Shown here piece by piece: positions 9,506 through 18,185 of a stretch of 64,000 bases of DNA. Source of the DNA: Prolixibacteraceae bacterium JC049 (GTDB taxonomy: Bacteria; Bacteroidota; Bacteroidia; Bacteroidales; Prolixibacteraceae). The DNA lies in the NCBI GenBank assembly GCA_023369685.1, contig SACZ01000006.1:63715-127714 (forward strand). Direction: 5' to 3'. The translations under genes were made by a program, and so were the position numbers. The notes beneath the pieces were generated by a model. That model saw only the letters and a program-made list of their open reading frames with translations. It was not told where the DNA came from and did no database searches. The stretch's first letter is position 1. Every line of letters begins with the position of its first letter.

Positions 9506-10287
9506 TGGGAACATCACAAAGTATAAGTCCAGGCGTTGCAGGAGATCCGAGTTGGGGTAAAACAAGTAGTAGTATCTCAAACTTAGCGAATCGCATAGAT
9601 AAAGAAAATGCAAATCCAAGTATACTCCACAATTCTAAATATCAACAAAAAAGGACAAATAGTTTTAAAAAAACTTTAAGTAATTATATAAAGGCGGCAG
9701 GAGGTAAAAGTTCTATGTCTTCAGGTTCGTCTTCCAAAGGAGGAAAAGCAGCTATTTCCACTGCAAGGTCTTTAGGAGGTGTTTTATATCGTTCCAGTCA
9801 AGGCGAATTTAATGACTATGTTGCTAAAAGTGGATTTGAAAATATTCAAAATAAATCAAAATCAGATTTAGTTCATTTTTTAATGGAAGACCTATGTGGT
9901 CCTACTAATAATTTTGATGAAGCCGCTGCTAAAGCCGCATTGAATGAGTTTCTTGAACAGATATTAGAAGGAACTGAAGATGCGAAAGATGTCGAAGATG
10001 CTCTAAATGAAAGCGTACAAGATCAAGGAATTGACAATTTATTGGTTGATTATTTTGGATTTTACGTATTTGAACATTTATATGAGATGTTTGAGGAGCG
10101 GTTATTTGCAAGTAAAGGCGAAAAACTGTGCAATCAAACTATGGGTGAAATTAAAGATTTCGTTTTTTCCGAAATCAAAGTACTTAATGATAATACTAAG
10201 TTAAGTAGTATAGACTGGGAGCAATCAAGCAAACATGATTCAATTGTAAAAAATATTTTCAGTAACGTAATCGAGATTTTTGAATAA
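9505..10287 (+). CDS. qatB: QatB-like protein of the Qat defence operon
   Basis: A 260-residue protein with no enzyme motif that I recognise. It starts MGTSQSISPG, followed by about 90 residues rich in Ser, Gly, Asn and Lys (probably flexible), and then a helical acidic C-terminal half (about 110-260). It lies exactly where qatB sits, between the KAP ATPase and the QueC-like gene, with TAATG overlaps on both sides. The Met-Gly-Thr-Ser start resembles QatB proteins as I remember them. Removal of Met would expose Gly, a possible target of the QueC-like enzyme encoded next, but that is inference. Confidence 0.8.
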   Translation: MGTSQSISPGVAGDPSWGKTSSSISNLANRIDKENANPSILHNSKYQQKRTNSFKKTLSNYIKAAGGKSSMSSGSSSKGGKAAISTARSLGGVLYRSSQGEFNDYVAKSGFENIQNKSKSDLVHFLMEDLCGPTNNFDEAAAKAALNEFLEQILEGTEDAKDVEDALNESVQDQGIDNLLVDYFGFYVFEHLYEMFEERLFASKGEKLCNQTMGEIKDFVFSEIKVLNDNTKLSSIDWEQSSKHDSIVKNIFSNVIEIFE

Positions 10288-11699
10288 TGAATACAGTAAT
10301 AATTAATCAAACAGCTGCTAGTACTGGTAATTTACCTGAAATTAAATTATCATTAGCCAACGATAATAGATATTTCCTTACAATAGATAATAAGCATTTT
10401 CAAGATATATATAAATATACTAATGAATCATCATCTTCTGCTTTTGAATTCTATATATTTGGTGTGATTATCTATAATATTGATAGATTGATCCCAAGAA
10501 AATATTTTTCTCTTGATGGTTGGAGCCGAGAAATAAGTTTTGATTTTGAAGTTGGAAACGTTCCTTTATGGAATACCCAGCGAAGTAATATTTGTAAAAT
10601 GCTAAATTTTTTAACAGGTGATATTTGGGATATTTCTTTTAAAAAGCAATCAATTACTAACTACTACATTCCTAATTCTACCTTGCAATTTAGCACTTTT
10701 AAACCTGAAAAAGTTTGTTTATTTTCAGGTGGTTTAGATTCCCTAGTTGGTGGATATGAATTACTCGAAAACAGAAAGAAAACGCTGTTAGTATCTCATT
10801 ACGATGTCTCTATGAGTGGGCATAAAGAACAAGGTGATATTAAAGGAGAATTAGTAAAAAGATATACAGAGAATACAGATTTTGAATGGACTTTTAATCA
10901 AGTTAGCTCAAAGAAAGGATCTAATGGACGAAAATTAGAAGCCACATTTAGAAGTCGTTCTATCCTATTCATAAGTCTTGCTGGCTATCTAGCGCATAAT
11001 TTAACACCTAATGAATCGTTCCATATACCTGAGAATGGAACAATATCTTTAAACATACCTTTATCGCCATCGAGAAGAAGTTCATGCAGTACAAAAACAA
11101 CCCATCCATACATTCTTACTACGGTGAATAATATTTTCATTGGCTTAGGTATAAAAACACAAGTAAAGAACCCTTTTGAGTTTAAAACGAAAGGAGAAAT
11201 GCTTTTACCATATTCGAATGATAATTTCTTAAGAGCATTAGTGGAATTGTCTAATTCATGTGGAAAAGGGGGGCATAAGAGGTTCTGGTATAAACATTGG
11301 ATGAAAAGAAACCATGGTGCAGTTTTGACAACAAGCCCACATCATTGTGGTAAATGTATGCCATGTATTTATAGACGAGCTGCAACAAATAAAGTTCAAT
11401 GGGATAATGAATTATCATATGGTGATAATATTTTCGATAAACCCAATTGGATTTGGGCAACTTTAAATAAGAAAAATAAAAGAATGAAAGATGTAAAAAC
11501 ATTCTTACAATTTTTATCTAAGAAGAGAACAAAAGAAGAGATAAAAAAAGAACTTTTGATAAATGGTTCATTACCTTTGGATAAACTAGATCAGTATGCT
11601 GATGTTGTTGTTCGTACTATTGATGAACTCGAAACTTGGATAAATGATAACAATACATCATCTAATTATCTTGTATTAAAAAATCTTGCAAATTTATAA
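10287..11699 (+). CDS. qatC: QatC-like QueC-family enzyme
   Basis: A QueC-related PP-loop ATPase. QueC itself converts carboxydeazaguanine to preQ0 with ATP and ammonia. In Qat systems this paralogue serves phage defence. The PP-loop SGGLDS is at residues 147-152. A zinc-type cluster with C354, C357 and C360 (HCGKCMPC) lies toward the C-terminus, as in QueC. At 470 residues it is about twice the length of housekeeping QueC. The extra N-terminal domain (about 1-140) and C-terminal extension (about 375-470) are typical of the defence version. It overlaps the qatB stop as TAATG, and qatD starts 5 bases after its stop. No queD or queE neighbour is present, which argues against a queuosine role. 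Confidence 0.9.
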   Translation: MNTVIINQTAASTGNLPEIKLSLANDNRYFLTIDNKHFQDIYKYTNESSSSAFEFYIFGVIIYNIDRLIPRKYFSLDGWSREISFDFEVGNVPLWNTQRSNICKMLNFLTGDIWDISFKKQSITNYYIPNSTLQFSTFKPEKVCLFSGGLDSLVGGYELLENRKKTLLVSHYDVSMSGHKEQGDIKGELVKRYTENTDFEWTFNQVSSKKGSNGRKLEATFRSRSILFISLAGYLAHNLTPNESFHIPENGTISLNIPLSPSRRSSCSTKTTHPYILTTVNNIFIGLGIKTQVKNPFEFKTKGEMLLPYSNDNFLRALVELSNSCGKGGHKRFWYKHWMKRNHGAVLTTSPHHCGKCMPCIYRRAATNKVQWDNELSYGDNIFDKPNWIWATLNKKNKRMKDVKTFLQFLSKKRTKEEIKKELLINGSLPLDKLDQYADVVVRTIDELETWINDNNTSSNYLVLKNLANL

Positions 11700-11703
11700 T
11701 GTT

Positions 11704-12435
11704 ATGCTCCTTGACTCTCATTGTCATTTTGATATGTTTGAATCCCCATTACAAGTAATCAAAGAATGTGAAAGACAAAAGATTATTACTATCGGAATGA
11801 CTAATTTACCTAGTCATTTCGAAATGGGATTACCTCATATTAAGAATTTTAAATATATTAGAATGGCTTTAGGTTTGCATCCTTTATTGGCGCAAAAACA
11901 TCATGGAGAGTTATTGAAATTCAAGAATAACATTGAGAAAACATCATATATTGGAGAAATCGGTTTAGACTTTTCTGAAGAAGGAATTGCAACTAAAGAA
12001 ATTCAGATTAAAAGTTTTGAGTTTATTTTAGAAACTATAAAAACTAAAAAGAAGATTATAAGTCTTCATTCTAGGAGGGCGGAAAAAGAAGTGCATGAAT
12101 TATTGAGAAAACACAGAATAGAGAACGTGATTTTTCATTGGTATACAGGTAGGGTAACCGTGTTAAGACAAATTTTAGATAGTGGGTATTATTTCTCAAT
12201 TAATCCTTCTATGATCAAAAGTAAGTCAGGTCAAAAATTGATTTCAGAGATTCCCCTTGATAAGATCTTGACAGAAACAGATTCTCCTTATACCTCACTT
12301 GGTAATCGAATTAGTAGACCTAGTGATGTAAAAGTTGTCATTGACTATTTGGCAATGAGTAATAGCTTGTCGGTAGGTATTATTGAAAAAAAAATACATT
12401 CTAATTTTAAGATCTTAATTAATAAAATTCGTTAG
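11704..12435 (+). CDS. qatD: QatD-like TatD-family metal-dependent nuclease
   Basis: A TatD-type hydrolase, presumed DNase, and the last gene of the Qat operon. Metal-binding residues are visible: H7 and H9 in DSHCHFD, the Glu of GEIGLDF (about residue 81), HS in SLHSRR (about 120), the His of FHWYTG (about 147) and D193 in TETDSPYT. I start it at the ATG 11704 (MLLDSHCHFD), 5 bases past qatC, because the barrel begins immediately with the HxH motif. A TTG 18 bases upstream is less likely. The product is 243 residues, slightly shorter than housekeeping TatD (about 260). Confidence 0.9.
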   Translation: MLLDSHCHFDMFESPLQVIKECERQKIITIGMTNLPSHFEMGLPHIKNFKYIRMALGLHPLLAQKHHGELLKFKNNIEKTSYIGEIGLDFSEEGIATKEIQIKSFEFILETIKTKKKIISLHSRRAEKEVHELLRKHRIENVIFHWYTGRVTVLRQILDSGYYFSINPSMIKSKSGQKLISEIPLDKILTETDSPYTSLGNRISRPSDVKVVIDYLAMSNSLSVGIIEKKIHSNFKILINKIR

Positions 12436-12838
12436 AATGAATATCCAGCTCACACACCCAAGCACATTTGTTATTCGCAAAAGCCAACACACATCCAAAA
12501 ATTACAAAAGAGCCTGTCTGTTTGCCAACGCTTTCTTGCCGATCCTAAAAAACAAAATTAGGTCAGTGCAAACTTGAAAATGAGGTAGCTTACATGAAAG
12601 TAAGAAAACGCCCAAGCAGGTAACAAAATGTCATATGTCATTGGGCAGAAAGTGGTAATTTGAAACGTGATTACAATTAATAAACATATCAACGGTTTGA
12701 AACTGAAGTGCCTTAAAATGCCCGATACCACATACACAGACCGTTCAATACCCCAACAAACACTCCCTAGAAACCTAACTAAACTCCCAATTAATCAATG
12801 GAATTGGATTACAATAAACTTAACAAACTACGACACCT
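12436..12838. other. Intergenic region right of the Qat operon
   Basis: No convincing gene is seen. It holds the right-hand B and A elements (12462-12537) and the inverted repeat CCTAA...TTAGG (12544-12562). The rest is low-complexity AT-rich sequence leading to the next gene. A 65-codon frame at 12667-12864 overlaps the next gene in another frame and shows no family features. Confidence 0.5.
12462..12537 (+). repeat. Right flanking element pair (B then A) past the Qat operon
   Basis: Element B (12462-12512) begins GCACATTTG and ends ATTACAAAAGAG, closely resembling 7513-7573. Element A (12520-12537) reads GTTTGCCAACGCTTTCTT and resembles 7466-7485. With the left copies they bracket qatABCD in direct orientation. 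Confidence 0.5.
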
Positions 12839-13549
12839 ATGAAAAACAAACTCTCATTAGTTAACTTTCTAATTCTAATTGGAATAGTAGGCTATTTATT
12901 TTGGGATTCATCAAACAATAAGATTCATAAAGAGATCAAAGCAGAACGAATCAGTATAGTTGGTCCTGATGGGAATCTATTCATTTCAATTAGTAATCCT
13001 CAAAAACAAGCACTTGCCACACAAAATGGAATACAACTTGTTCCGGATCAGAAAAATAGAGATTTGCCTGGCATCATTTTCTTCAACCGTGTTGGTGATG
13101 AAGTTGGGAGTATAACTTTCGATGGAACTGATTCTACATCTTCGCAAGGCATTACCTTCGATCAATTGAAAAATGACCAAGTAATGGCTATAATGAAAGA
13201 TGAGTACTATGAGGGAAAGGAGCTGAAGCGTTGGTATGGAATGTTTTTACGAGAGCGTTCCGATTCTATTCGAAGAGAAGAGTATGTAAAAAATGCAATA
13301 GCAGAAATCAATGCGATTAAAGATGAATCCAAAAAACAAGAACTGCTTTCATATTACAACAATAAACTGAATAGTGAAATTGACATATTCAGAATGTTTT
13401 TAGGAAGAGAAGAAAACAGAGATGTAGGACTTTTTTTATATGATTCTAAAGGCAGAGAGCGCATAAAGCTTTTCATTGATAAAGATGATAATGCTCAAAT
13501 TCAAATAATAGACACCAATGGTAATGCAAAAAATTTGATTGATAAATAA
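12839..13549 (+). CDS. Membrane-anchored protein of unknown function
   Basis: I do not recognise this 236-residue protein. It has an N-terminal membrane anchor (about residues 6-22, VNFLILIGIVGYLFWD) followed by a soluble, probably periplasmic, region. Two stretches look alike, IVGPDGNLFISISNP near the N-terminus and LYDSKGRERIKLFID near the C-terminus. This suggests repeated beta units flanking a helical segment (about 125-185). It stands alone between the Qat island and the 274-bp repeat array and reads as intact. No function is assigned. Confidence 0.7.
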   Translation: MKNKLSLVNFLILIGIVGYLFWDSSNNKIHKEIKAERISIVGPDGNLFISISNPQKQALATQNGIQLVPDQKNRDLPGIIFFNRVGDEVGSITFDGTDSTSSQGITFDQLKNDQVMAIMKDEYYEGKELKRWYGMFLRERSDSIRREEYVKNAIAEINAIKDESKKQELLSYYNNKLNSEIDIFRMFLGREENRDVGLFLYDSKGRERIKLFIDKDDNAQIQIIDTNGNAKNLIDK

Positions 13550-13570
13550 GAAAAACTCGACTCAACTGAG

Positions 13571-14594
13571 TAGACGGTTGGGCTAGGTAGACTATTCCAA
13601 CAGATTGCTTCAAGCGTAAAACACTTTCGCAATGACGCGCTCCTGAAGCGATGGCAAAGAGACGAGCTGCAAAACTAGCTCCAGCGGGTTACACCTGAAA
13701 AACTAGACTTCTCAGAAACTGATTCCTTTGTGCAACTTGGTGCTTCTTTGGGGTGCTTTGTGGAATAATTACCTCTCCCCGCTAAAAGAACTTTTCGTTG
13801 ACTTCGATAATCGACAGTAAGAAACAACTATCAGTCATCAGTCTTTTCAAGGAATGGCTAGCTTAGCTATTCGAACAGATTGCTTCAAGCGTATAACACT
13901 TTCGCAATGACGCGCTCCTGAAACGGTAGAGAACAAGTTGCAAAGCTCGCGCAAGCGGGTTACATCTGAAAAACGAGACCTATCAGAAACTGATTCCTTT
14001 GTGTAACTTGGTGCTTCTTTGGGGTGCTTTGTGAGATAATTACCCCTAAATCCCCTAAAGAGGACTTTTCGTTGACTTCGATAGTCGACAATAAGAAACA
14101 ACTATCAGTCATCTGTCTTTTCAAGGGTTGGGCTGGGTAGACTATTCCAACAGATTGCTTCAAGCGTAAAACACTTTCGCAATGACGCGCTCCTGAAACG
14201 GCAGAGACACGAGCTACAAAGCTCGCGCAAGCGGGTTACATCTGAAAAATTAGACCTCTCATAAACTGATTCCTTTGTGCAACTTGGTGCTTCTTTGGGG
14301 GGCTTTGTGGGATAATTACCCCTAAATCCCCTAAAGAGGACTTTTCGTTGACTTCAATAGTCGACAGAAAAAACAGCTATGAGTCATCAGCCTTTCAAGG
14401 AATGGCTAGGTAGACTATTCCAACAGATTGCTTCAAGCGTAAAACACTTTCGCAATGACGCGCTCCTTAAATGACAGAGACACGAGTTGCAAAGCTCGCT
14501 CCAGTGGGTTACATCTGAAAAGCTAGACCTATCAAAAATTGATTCCTTTGTGCAACTTGGTGCTTCTTTGGGGTACTTTGTGGAATAATTACAA
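13571..14594. repeat. Tandem array of about 274-bp units, nearly four copies
   Basis: The anchor CAGATTGCTTCAAGCG recurs at 13601, 13876, 14151 and 14424, giving periods of 275, 275 and 273 bases. The fourth unit is cut short near 14594. On the minus strand each unit reads as a chain of intergenic motifs. These are a CGTCATTGCGA...GAAGCAATCTG palindrome, an ACCCGC...GAGCTTTGC...CTCG block, and a run of CACAAAG/CAAAGAAG/CACAAAGG motifs. The first three units also carry a GTTGACT...AGTCGAC-type hairpin near the end, degenerate in some copies. Open frames in the array (for example 13847-14163 minus) simply follow the repeat and are not genes. Confidence 0.9.
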
Positions 14595-14663
14595 GGTGCA
14601 CATATTGAATCAACTAAATATTATGCTTATTTTTACATTATTGCTAATAATAAATAATCCAAA

Positions 14664-15155
14664 ATGAAAAACTACTTATTAAACACCATCCTCACTCTTT
14701 CAATTCTACTATTGTTTTCATTTCAATCGCTGGGGCAACAGCAATCCTTCAATAAAGAGAAAAATTGGGTTTATGATTACGAGAACATTCTTACAACAGA
14801 ACAAGAGCAGAAGTTAAACCTATTGATTCAAAAATTTGAACAAAAAACAACCAACGAGATTGCAATAGTTACCGTAGAAAACATTGGACGCTTTGATAAA
14901 ATGATAGAGTATGCAGTCGACTTTGGAAAGAAGCATAAGGTTGGTAAAAAGAATAAGAAAAATGGATTAATCATTCTATTTAGTAAGAAAATGAGGAAAA
15001 CATTTCTTGCAACAGGATATGCAACAGAGAAAATGCTAAAGGATGAAATCTGTAACACCATAATTCAGAAATCGATGGTTCCGTACTTTAAAAAGCAAGC
15101 ATACTATGAAGGTTTAAAATCAGGACTTGAAGTATGTATTAAAAAATGGGAATAA
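14664..15155 (+). CDS. TPM-domain protein (YgcG/Psb32-like), exported
   Basis: A 163-residue exported protein with a signal peptide (about residues 1-24, ending SLGQ) and a single TPM domain (about 35-150). The recognisable features are VYDYENILTTEQEQKLN at the domain start, EIAIVTVENI in the central strand, and NGLIILFSKKMRKTFLATGYATE. TPM domains occur in envelope and thylakoid proteins and some have phosphatase activity. This one lacks the C-terminal membrane helix and glycine-rich tail seen in many relatives. It starts about 70 bases after the 274-bp array ends. Confidence 0.85.
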   Translation: MKNYLLNTILTLSILLLFSFQSLGQQQSFNKEKNWVYDYENILTTEQEQKLNLLIQKFEQKTTNEIAIVTVENIGRFDKMIEYAVDFGKKHKVGKKNKKNGLIILFSKKMRKTFLATGYATEKMLKDEICNTIIQKSMVPYFKKQAYYEGLKSGLEVCIKKWE

Positions 15156-15203
15156 TACCCAGGAATAGGGAATTGTATAGTAAATTAGATCAACTTAAAC
15201 CAC

Positions 15204-15765
15204 ATGAAAACAGAGAAAGAGAAAATGCTTGCTGGGGAATTTTATAATCCTTTGGATGATGAGCTTTCGAAAGAGCGAATAAAAGCACGATTACTACTAA
15301 AAGAGCTGAACGATTCGCGGGAAGATGAGGAAAGCAAGCGAGCAGCAATAATCAAAAAGTTGGTTCCCAATTCGGGAGATAACTTATGGTTGCAGCCACC
15401 TTTCTATTGCGACTACGGAAGCAATATGAAAATTGGCAATGATGTGTTCTTTAATTTCAACTGTGTTGTGCTGGATGTTGCTCCGGTTAAAGTTGGCCAT
15501 CGTACCAAACTGGGGCCTAATGTTCAGATTTATACCGCCATCTCATCCAATCAATTACAAAGAGAGAGCAACCGGCCTTGAATCGGGGAAAGCAATCACC
15601 ATTGGCGAAGACGTTTGGATAGGAGGAAGCGCAATTATCTGCCCTGGTGTTACAATTGGAGACAGAACAGTTATTGGAGCTGGCAGTGTGATTACAAAAG
15701 ATATTCCTTCCGATGTATTTGCTGCAGGCAATCCTTGTAAAGTAATTCGGGAGTTAGAAAAATAA
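15204..15765 (+). pseudogene. Maltose/galactoside O-acetyltransferase-like gene with a one-base frameshift
   Basis: A hexapeptide-repeat (left-handed beta-helix) sugar O-acetyltransferase of the Maa/LacA type, which transfers acetyl from acetyl-CoA to a sugar. The N-terminal part (15204 to about 15539) ends in VQIYTA. The continuation, SHPINYKERATGLESG through a hexapeptide tail with GEDVWIGGSAII to IRELEK, is in the next frame. One extra base at about 15540 explains the break. Removing it restores a normal-length product of about 186 residues. The rest of the sequence is well conserved, so this is either a very recent mutation or a sequence error. Confidence 0.9.
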
Positions 15766-15836
15766 GTAAATTACAAGTAATCTGGCATATACTGACTAGG
15801 TTAGCTGTGAAATAACTAAACCTTTAATTCAAAAAC

Positions 15837-16283
15837 ATGGAAAAAAAAGATGCTTGTTATTGTGGTCTTTATTGTGGAAATTGTCCTGTTAAAGTAAAGG
15901 TAGAACCGGCCTCCAAAGTCCTATACCAAGAGATGGAAAATTTAGGATTTGAAGGAATAATATCATTTTTTCCCGATGGAGAGAAGTTTTGGTCGTTCTT
16001 AAAAGGCATGACAACTGATGGATTGTGCACTTCGTGTAAAGCAGGAAGTGGAAATCCGGCATGTAAAGTCAGGTTATGTGCTCAGGAAAAAAATATTGAA
16101 ATGTGTGCTTTATGCGAAAGCTATCCATGTGATTACTTTACAGAGTTTTTTCAAGCCTACCCTACTCTAAAAAAAGACAACTCTATTTTGCAAGAACAAG
16201 GCTGGGAATCCTGGGCAAAACATCAAGATAAACGACAACTCCAAGGAACCGGCTTTGCTTACACAAGGAAGAGTAACTCCTGA
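15837..16283 (+). CDS. DUF3795-type cysteine-rich protein
   Basis: A small (148-residue) cytoplasmic protein rich in cysteines: CYCGLYCGNCPV near the N-terminus, CTSCKAG and CKVRLC in the middle, and MCALCESYPCDYF toward the C-terminus. This pattern matches the DUF3795 family, thought to bind metal or zinc with unknown function. There is no signal peptide. It lies alone, 72 bases after the frameshifted acetyltransferase. Confidence 0.85.
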   Translation: MEKKDACYCGLYCGNCPVKVKVEPASKVLYQEMENLGFEGIISFFPDGEKFWSFLKGMTTDGLCTSCKAGSGNPACKVRLCAQEKNIEMCALCESYPCDYFTEFFQAYPTLKKDNSILQEQGWESWAKHQDKRQLQGTGFAYTRKSNS

Positions 16284-16410
16284 TAGTGAATCGTTTTGTG
16301 CCTATACTAATTTTGATTTATCCAATAACTCTTGCTACTATATTTAACAAAATAGTTATCTTAGACAATAAAAACAGATCCAACTTATAACATACCCAAC
16401 CAACTAAACA

Positions 16411-16776
16411 ATGACTCCAGTAAACAAAGGAATTCGAATAATCAACCTTGCCATTGATTTTACTATTATTATCATCTTTTCAATGATATCAATCCCACTT
16501 CTGGGAAAACACATTGATCAGAAATTACTCTATTTTATCACATTTTTAGCCTATTATGTCTGCTTCGAGTATTTCAAAGGGCAGACTATTGGAAAAATGC
16601 TAACTAAAACAAAAGTGGTGGACTATAACCATAGCCAACCGAGTTTATTTAGAATTCTCATCAGAACATTATTAAGACTGAATCCCTTTGATATTATCTC
16701 TTACCTATTTGGAACAGAAGTAGGCTCTCATGATGGTTTCTCAAAGACAACATTAATAAAAGAAGATAGTAAGTAG
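16411..16776 (+). CDS. RDD-family membrane protein
   Basis: A 121-residue inner-membrane protein with two clear helices (about residues 11-30 and 38-55) and the RDD-family signature: an Arg-Asn-Asp set in the first helix (R9, N12, D16 of RIINLAID) and GQTIGKMLTKTKVV after the second. RDD proteins are thought to be small transporters or accessory membrane proteins. It is preceded by a short AT-rich region and appears to be monocistronic. Confidence 0.85.
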   Translation: MTPVNKGIRIINLAIDFTIIIIFSMISIPLLGKHIDQKLLYFITFLAYYVCFEYFKGQTIGKMLTKTKVVDYNHSQPSLFRILIRTLLRLNPFDIISYLFGTEVGSHDGFSKTTLIKEDSK

Positions 16777-16948
16777 GGACTGTAAAAAACAAGCATTCAC
16801 CTATATTACAAGCACATACCACTAATCGTATTTTATACCCATAATAGGCTCTACACACAAAAGAGCGTTTTAGGGATACAAAATTTTCGACATTAAAAGA
16901 GGGGTGGACAAATTCCTAAAAAATGAATAAATTGTAAAAGAAACGATT

Positions 16949-18127
16949 ATGAAAAAGGAATATAAAATAGCCAAAGGTTGGGCCATATTCATTTGGATAT
17001 GTGCTCCTGGATTAATCTTTCTTTTTGGTCTACTAGGCATTATGCCTTACACCAATGACGAATTCGAATTAATACTTGCCCTTGTCATGACTCCGATATC
17101 ATTAGTAATGATTCTCCTAATGATTATTACTATTATTGATTCCATCAAAGGGAAACTCATCATTGAAGAGAAACAATTGATATCAATAAGTGCATTGAAA
17201 ACAAGAAAACTTGCATTTAAGGATATCAAAGGAATTTCAAGCAACCAGAATTATTTATTTTTCATCCCCCACTCTTCCAATTTAAAGAAAATAAAGGTGA
17301 GTACTAACACCGAAAAATATAACCAATTGTTTCATTGGGCTACCTCGAATTTCAGAAACCTCGATCAAGAGGAGGTAAAGCAAGATACTTCCGATATTTT
17401 AGAAAATGAAGACTATGGCTATAATATAGAACAGCGTGAGCACCAACTTTTAAAAACAAGAAAGAAAACAAAAGCATTAAATGGGATATCGCTAGCTATA
17501 GGACTTGTCACAATGCTGTTTCCTCATTATTATCAGGAACAAATCATTATATGTGCAATCCTTCCCATCATAGGATTAATTCTTCTAAAAAGCTCGAAAG
17601 GATTGATCAGACTAGATGATAAACCCAACAGTGCTCACCCCGATCTACACAGTACATTTTTCTTTCCTTCATCGGCACTTACAATTAGAGCATTAATGGA
17701 TTACAACGTATTCAATTACGAGCACTTCTGGAAGCCAGCTCTTTTAATCTTCTCGCTATTAATTGTTATAGTATTTTTCAAATCAAAAGCCAGGTATAAT
17801 TTTAAGAAAGCATCTGGTTATCTGGCTATTTTAGCTGTATTAATATTCGGGGGATTATATTCCTATGGACTTATAATTACAACGAACGCCATTTTCGACC
17901 AGTCTGTAACAACCACTTACAATGCCAAAATTCTCGATAAGCATAAAAGCTCAGGTAAAACAACTACCTACTATTTAGAACTTACCCCTTGGGGACCTCA
18001 AACCCAAACAGAAGATGTTTCCGTTTCGAAACAAGTTTATAACTCCCAAAAGATTGGAGATTCAACAACGATCTATTTCAGAAGCGGATTTTTTCAAATC
18101 CCATATTACGCAGTAATTGATGAGTGA
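16949..18127 (+). CDS. Multi-pass membrane protein of unknown function
   Basis: I do not recognise this 392-residue protein. Hydrophobic segments lie at about residues 12-32, 42-66, 175-192, 196-212, 245-275 and 285-308. A soluble loop runs between the second and third (about 75-165). The C-terminal part (about 320-392) resembles DUF3592-like extracytoplasmic regions, with VTTTYNAKILDKH and IGDSTTIYFRSG. The REP array starts about 60 bases after its stop. Confidence 0.7.
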   Translation: MKKEYKIAKGWAIFIWICAPGLIFLFGLLGIMPYTNDEFELILALVMTPISLVMILLMIITIIDSIKGKLIIEEKQLISISALKTRKLAFKDIKGISSNQNYLFFIPHSSNLKKIKVSTNTEKYNQLFHWATSNFRNLDQEEVKQDTSDILENEDYGYNIEQREHQLLKTRKKTKALNGISLAIGLVTMLFPHYYQEQIIICAILPIIGLILLKSSKGLIRLDDKPNSAHPDLHSTFFFPSSALTIRALMDYNVFNYEHFWKPALLIFSLLIVIVFFKSKARYNFKKASGYLAILAVLIFGGLYSYGLIITTNAIFDQSVTTTYNAKILDKHKSSGKTTTYYLELTPWGPQTQTEDVSVSKQVYNSQKIGDSTTIYFRSGFFQIPYYAVIDE

Positions 18128-18185
18128 ATTTATGGTATTTCTGGAGCCAGTTTTAGTTGGAAAAAAAACTATTAGAAATAAAATT

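Noticed and set aside
12667-12864. A 65-codon frame before the membrane-anchored protein
   Set aside because: It overlaps the next gene in another frame and has no recognisable features.
13847-14163. Short open frames on the minus strand inside the 274-bp array
   Set aside because: They follow the repeat period and change frame between copies. Their length is a by-product of the repeat.
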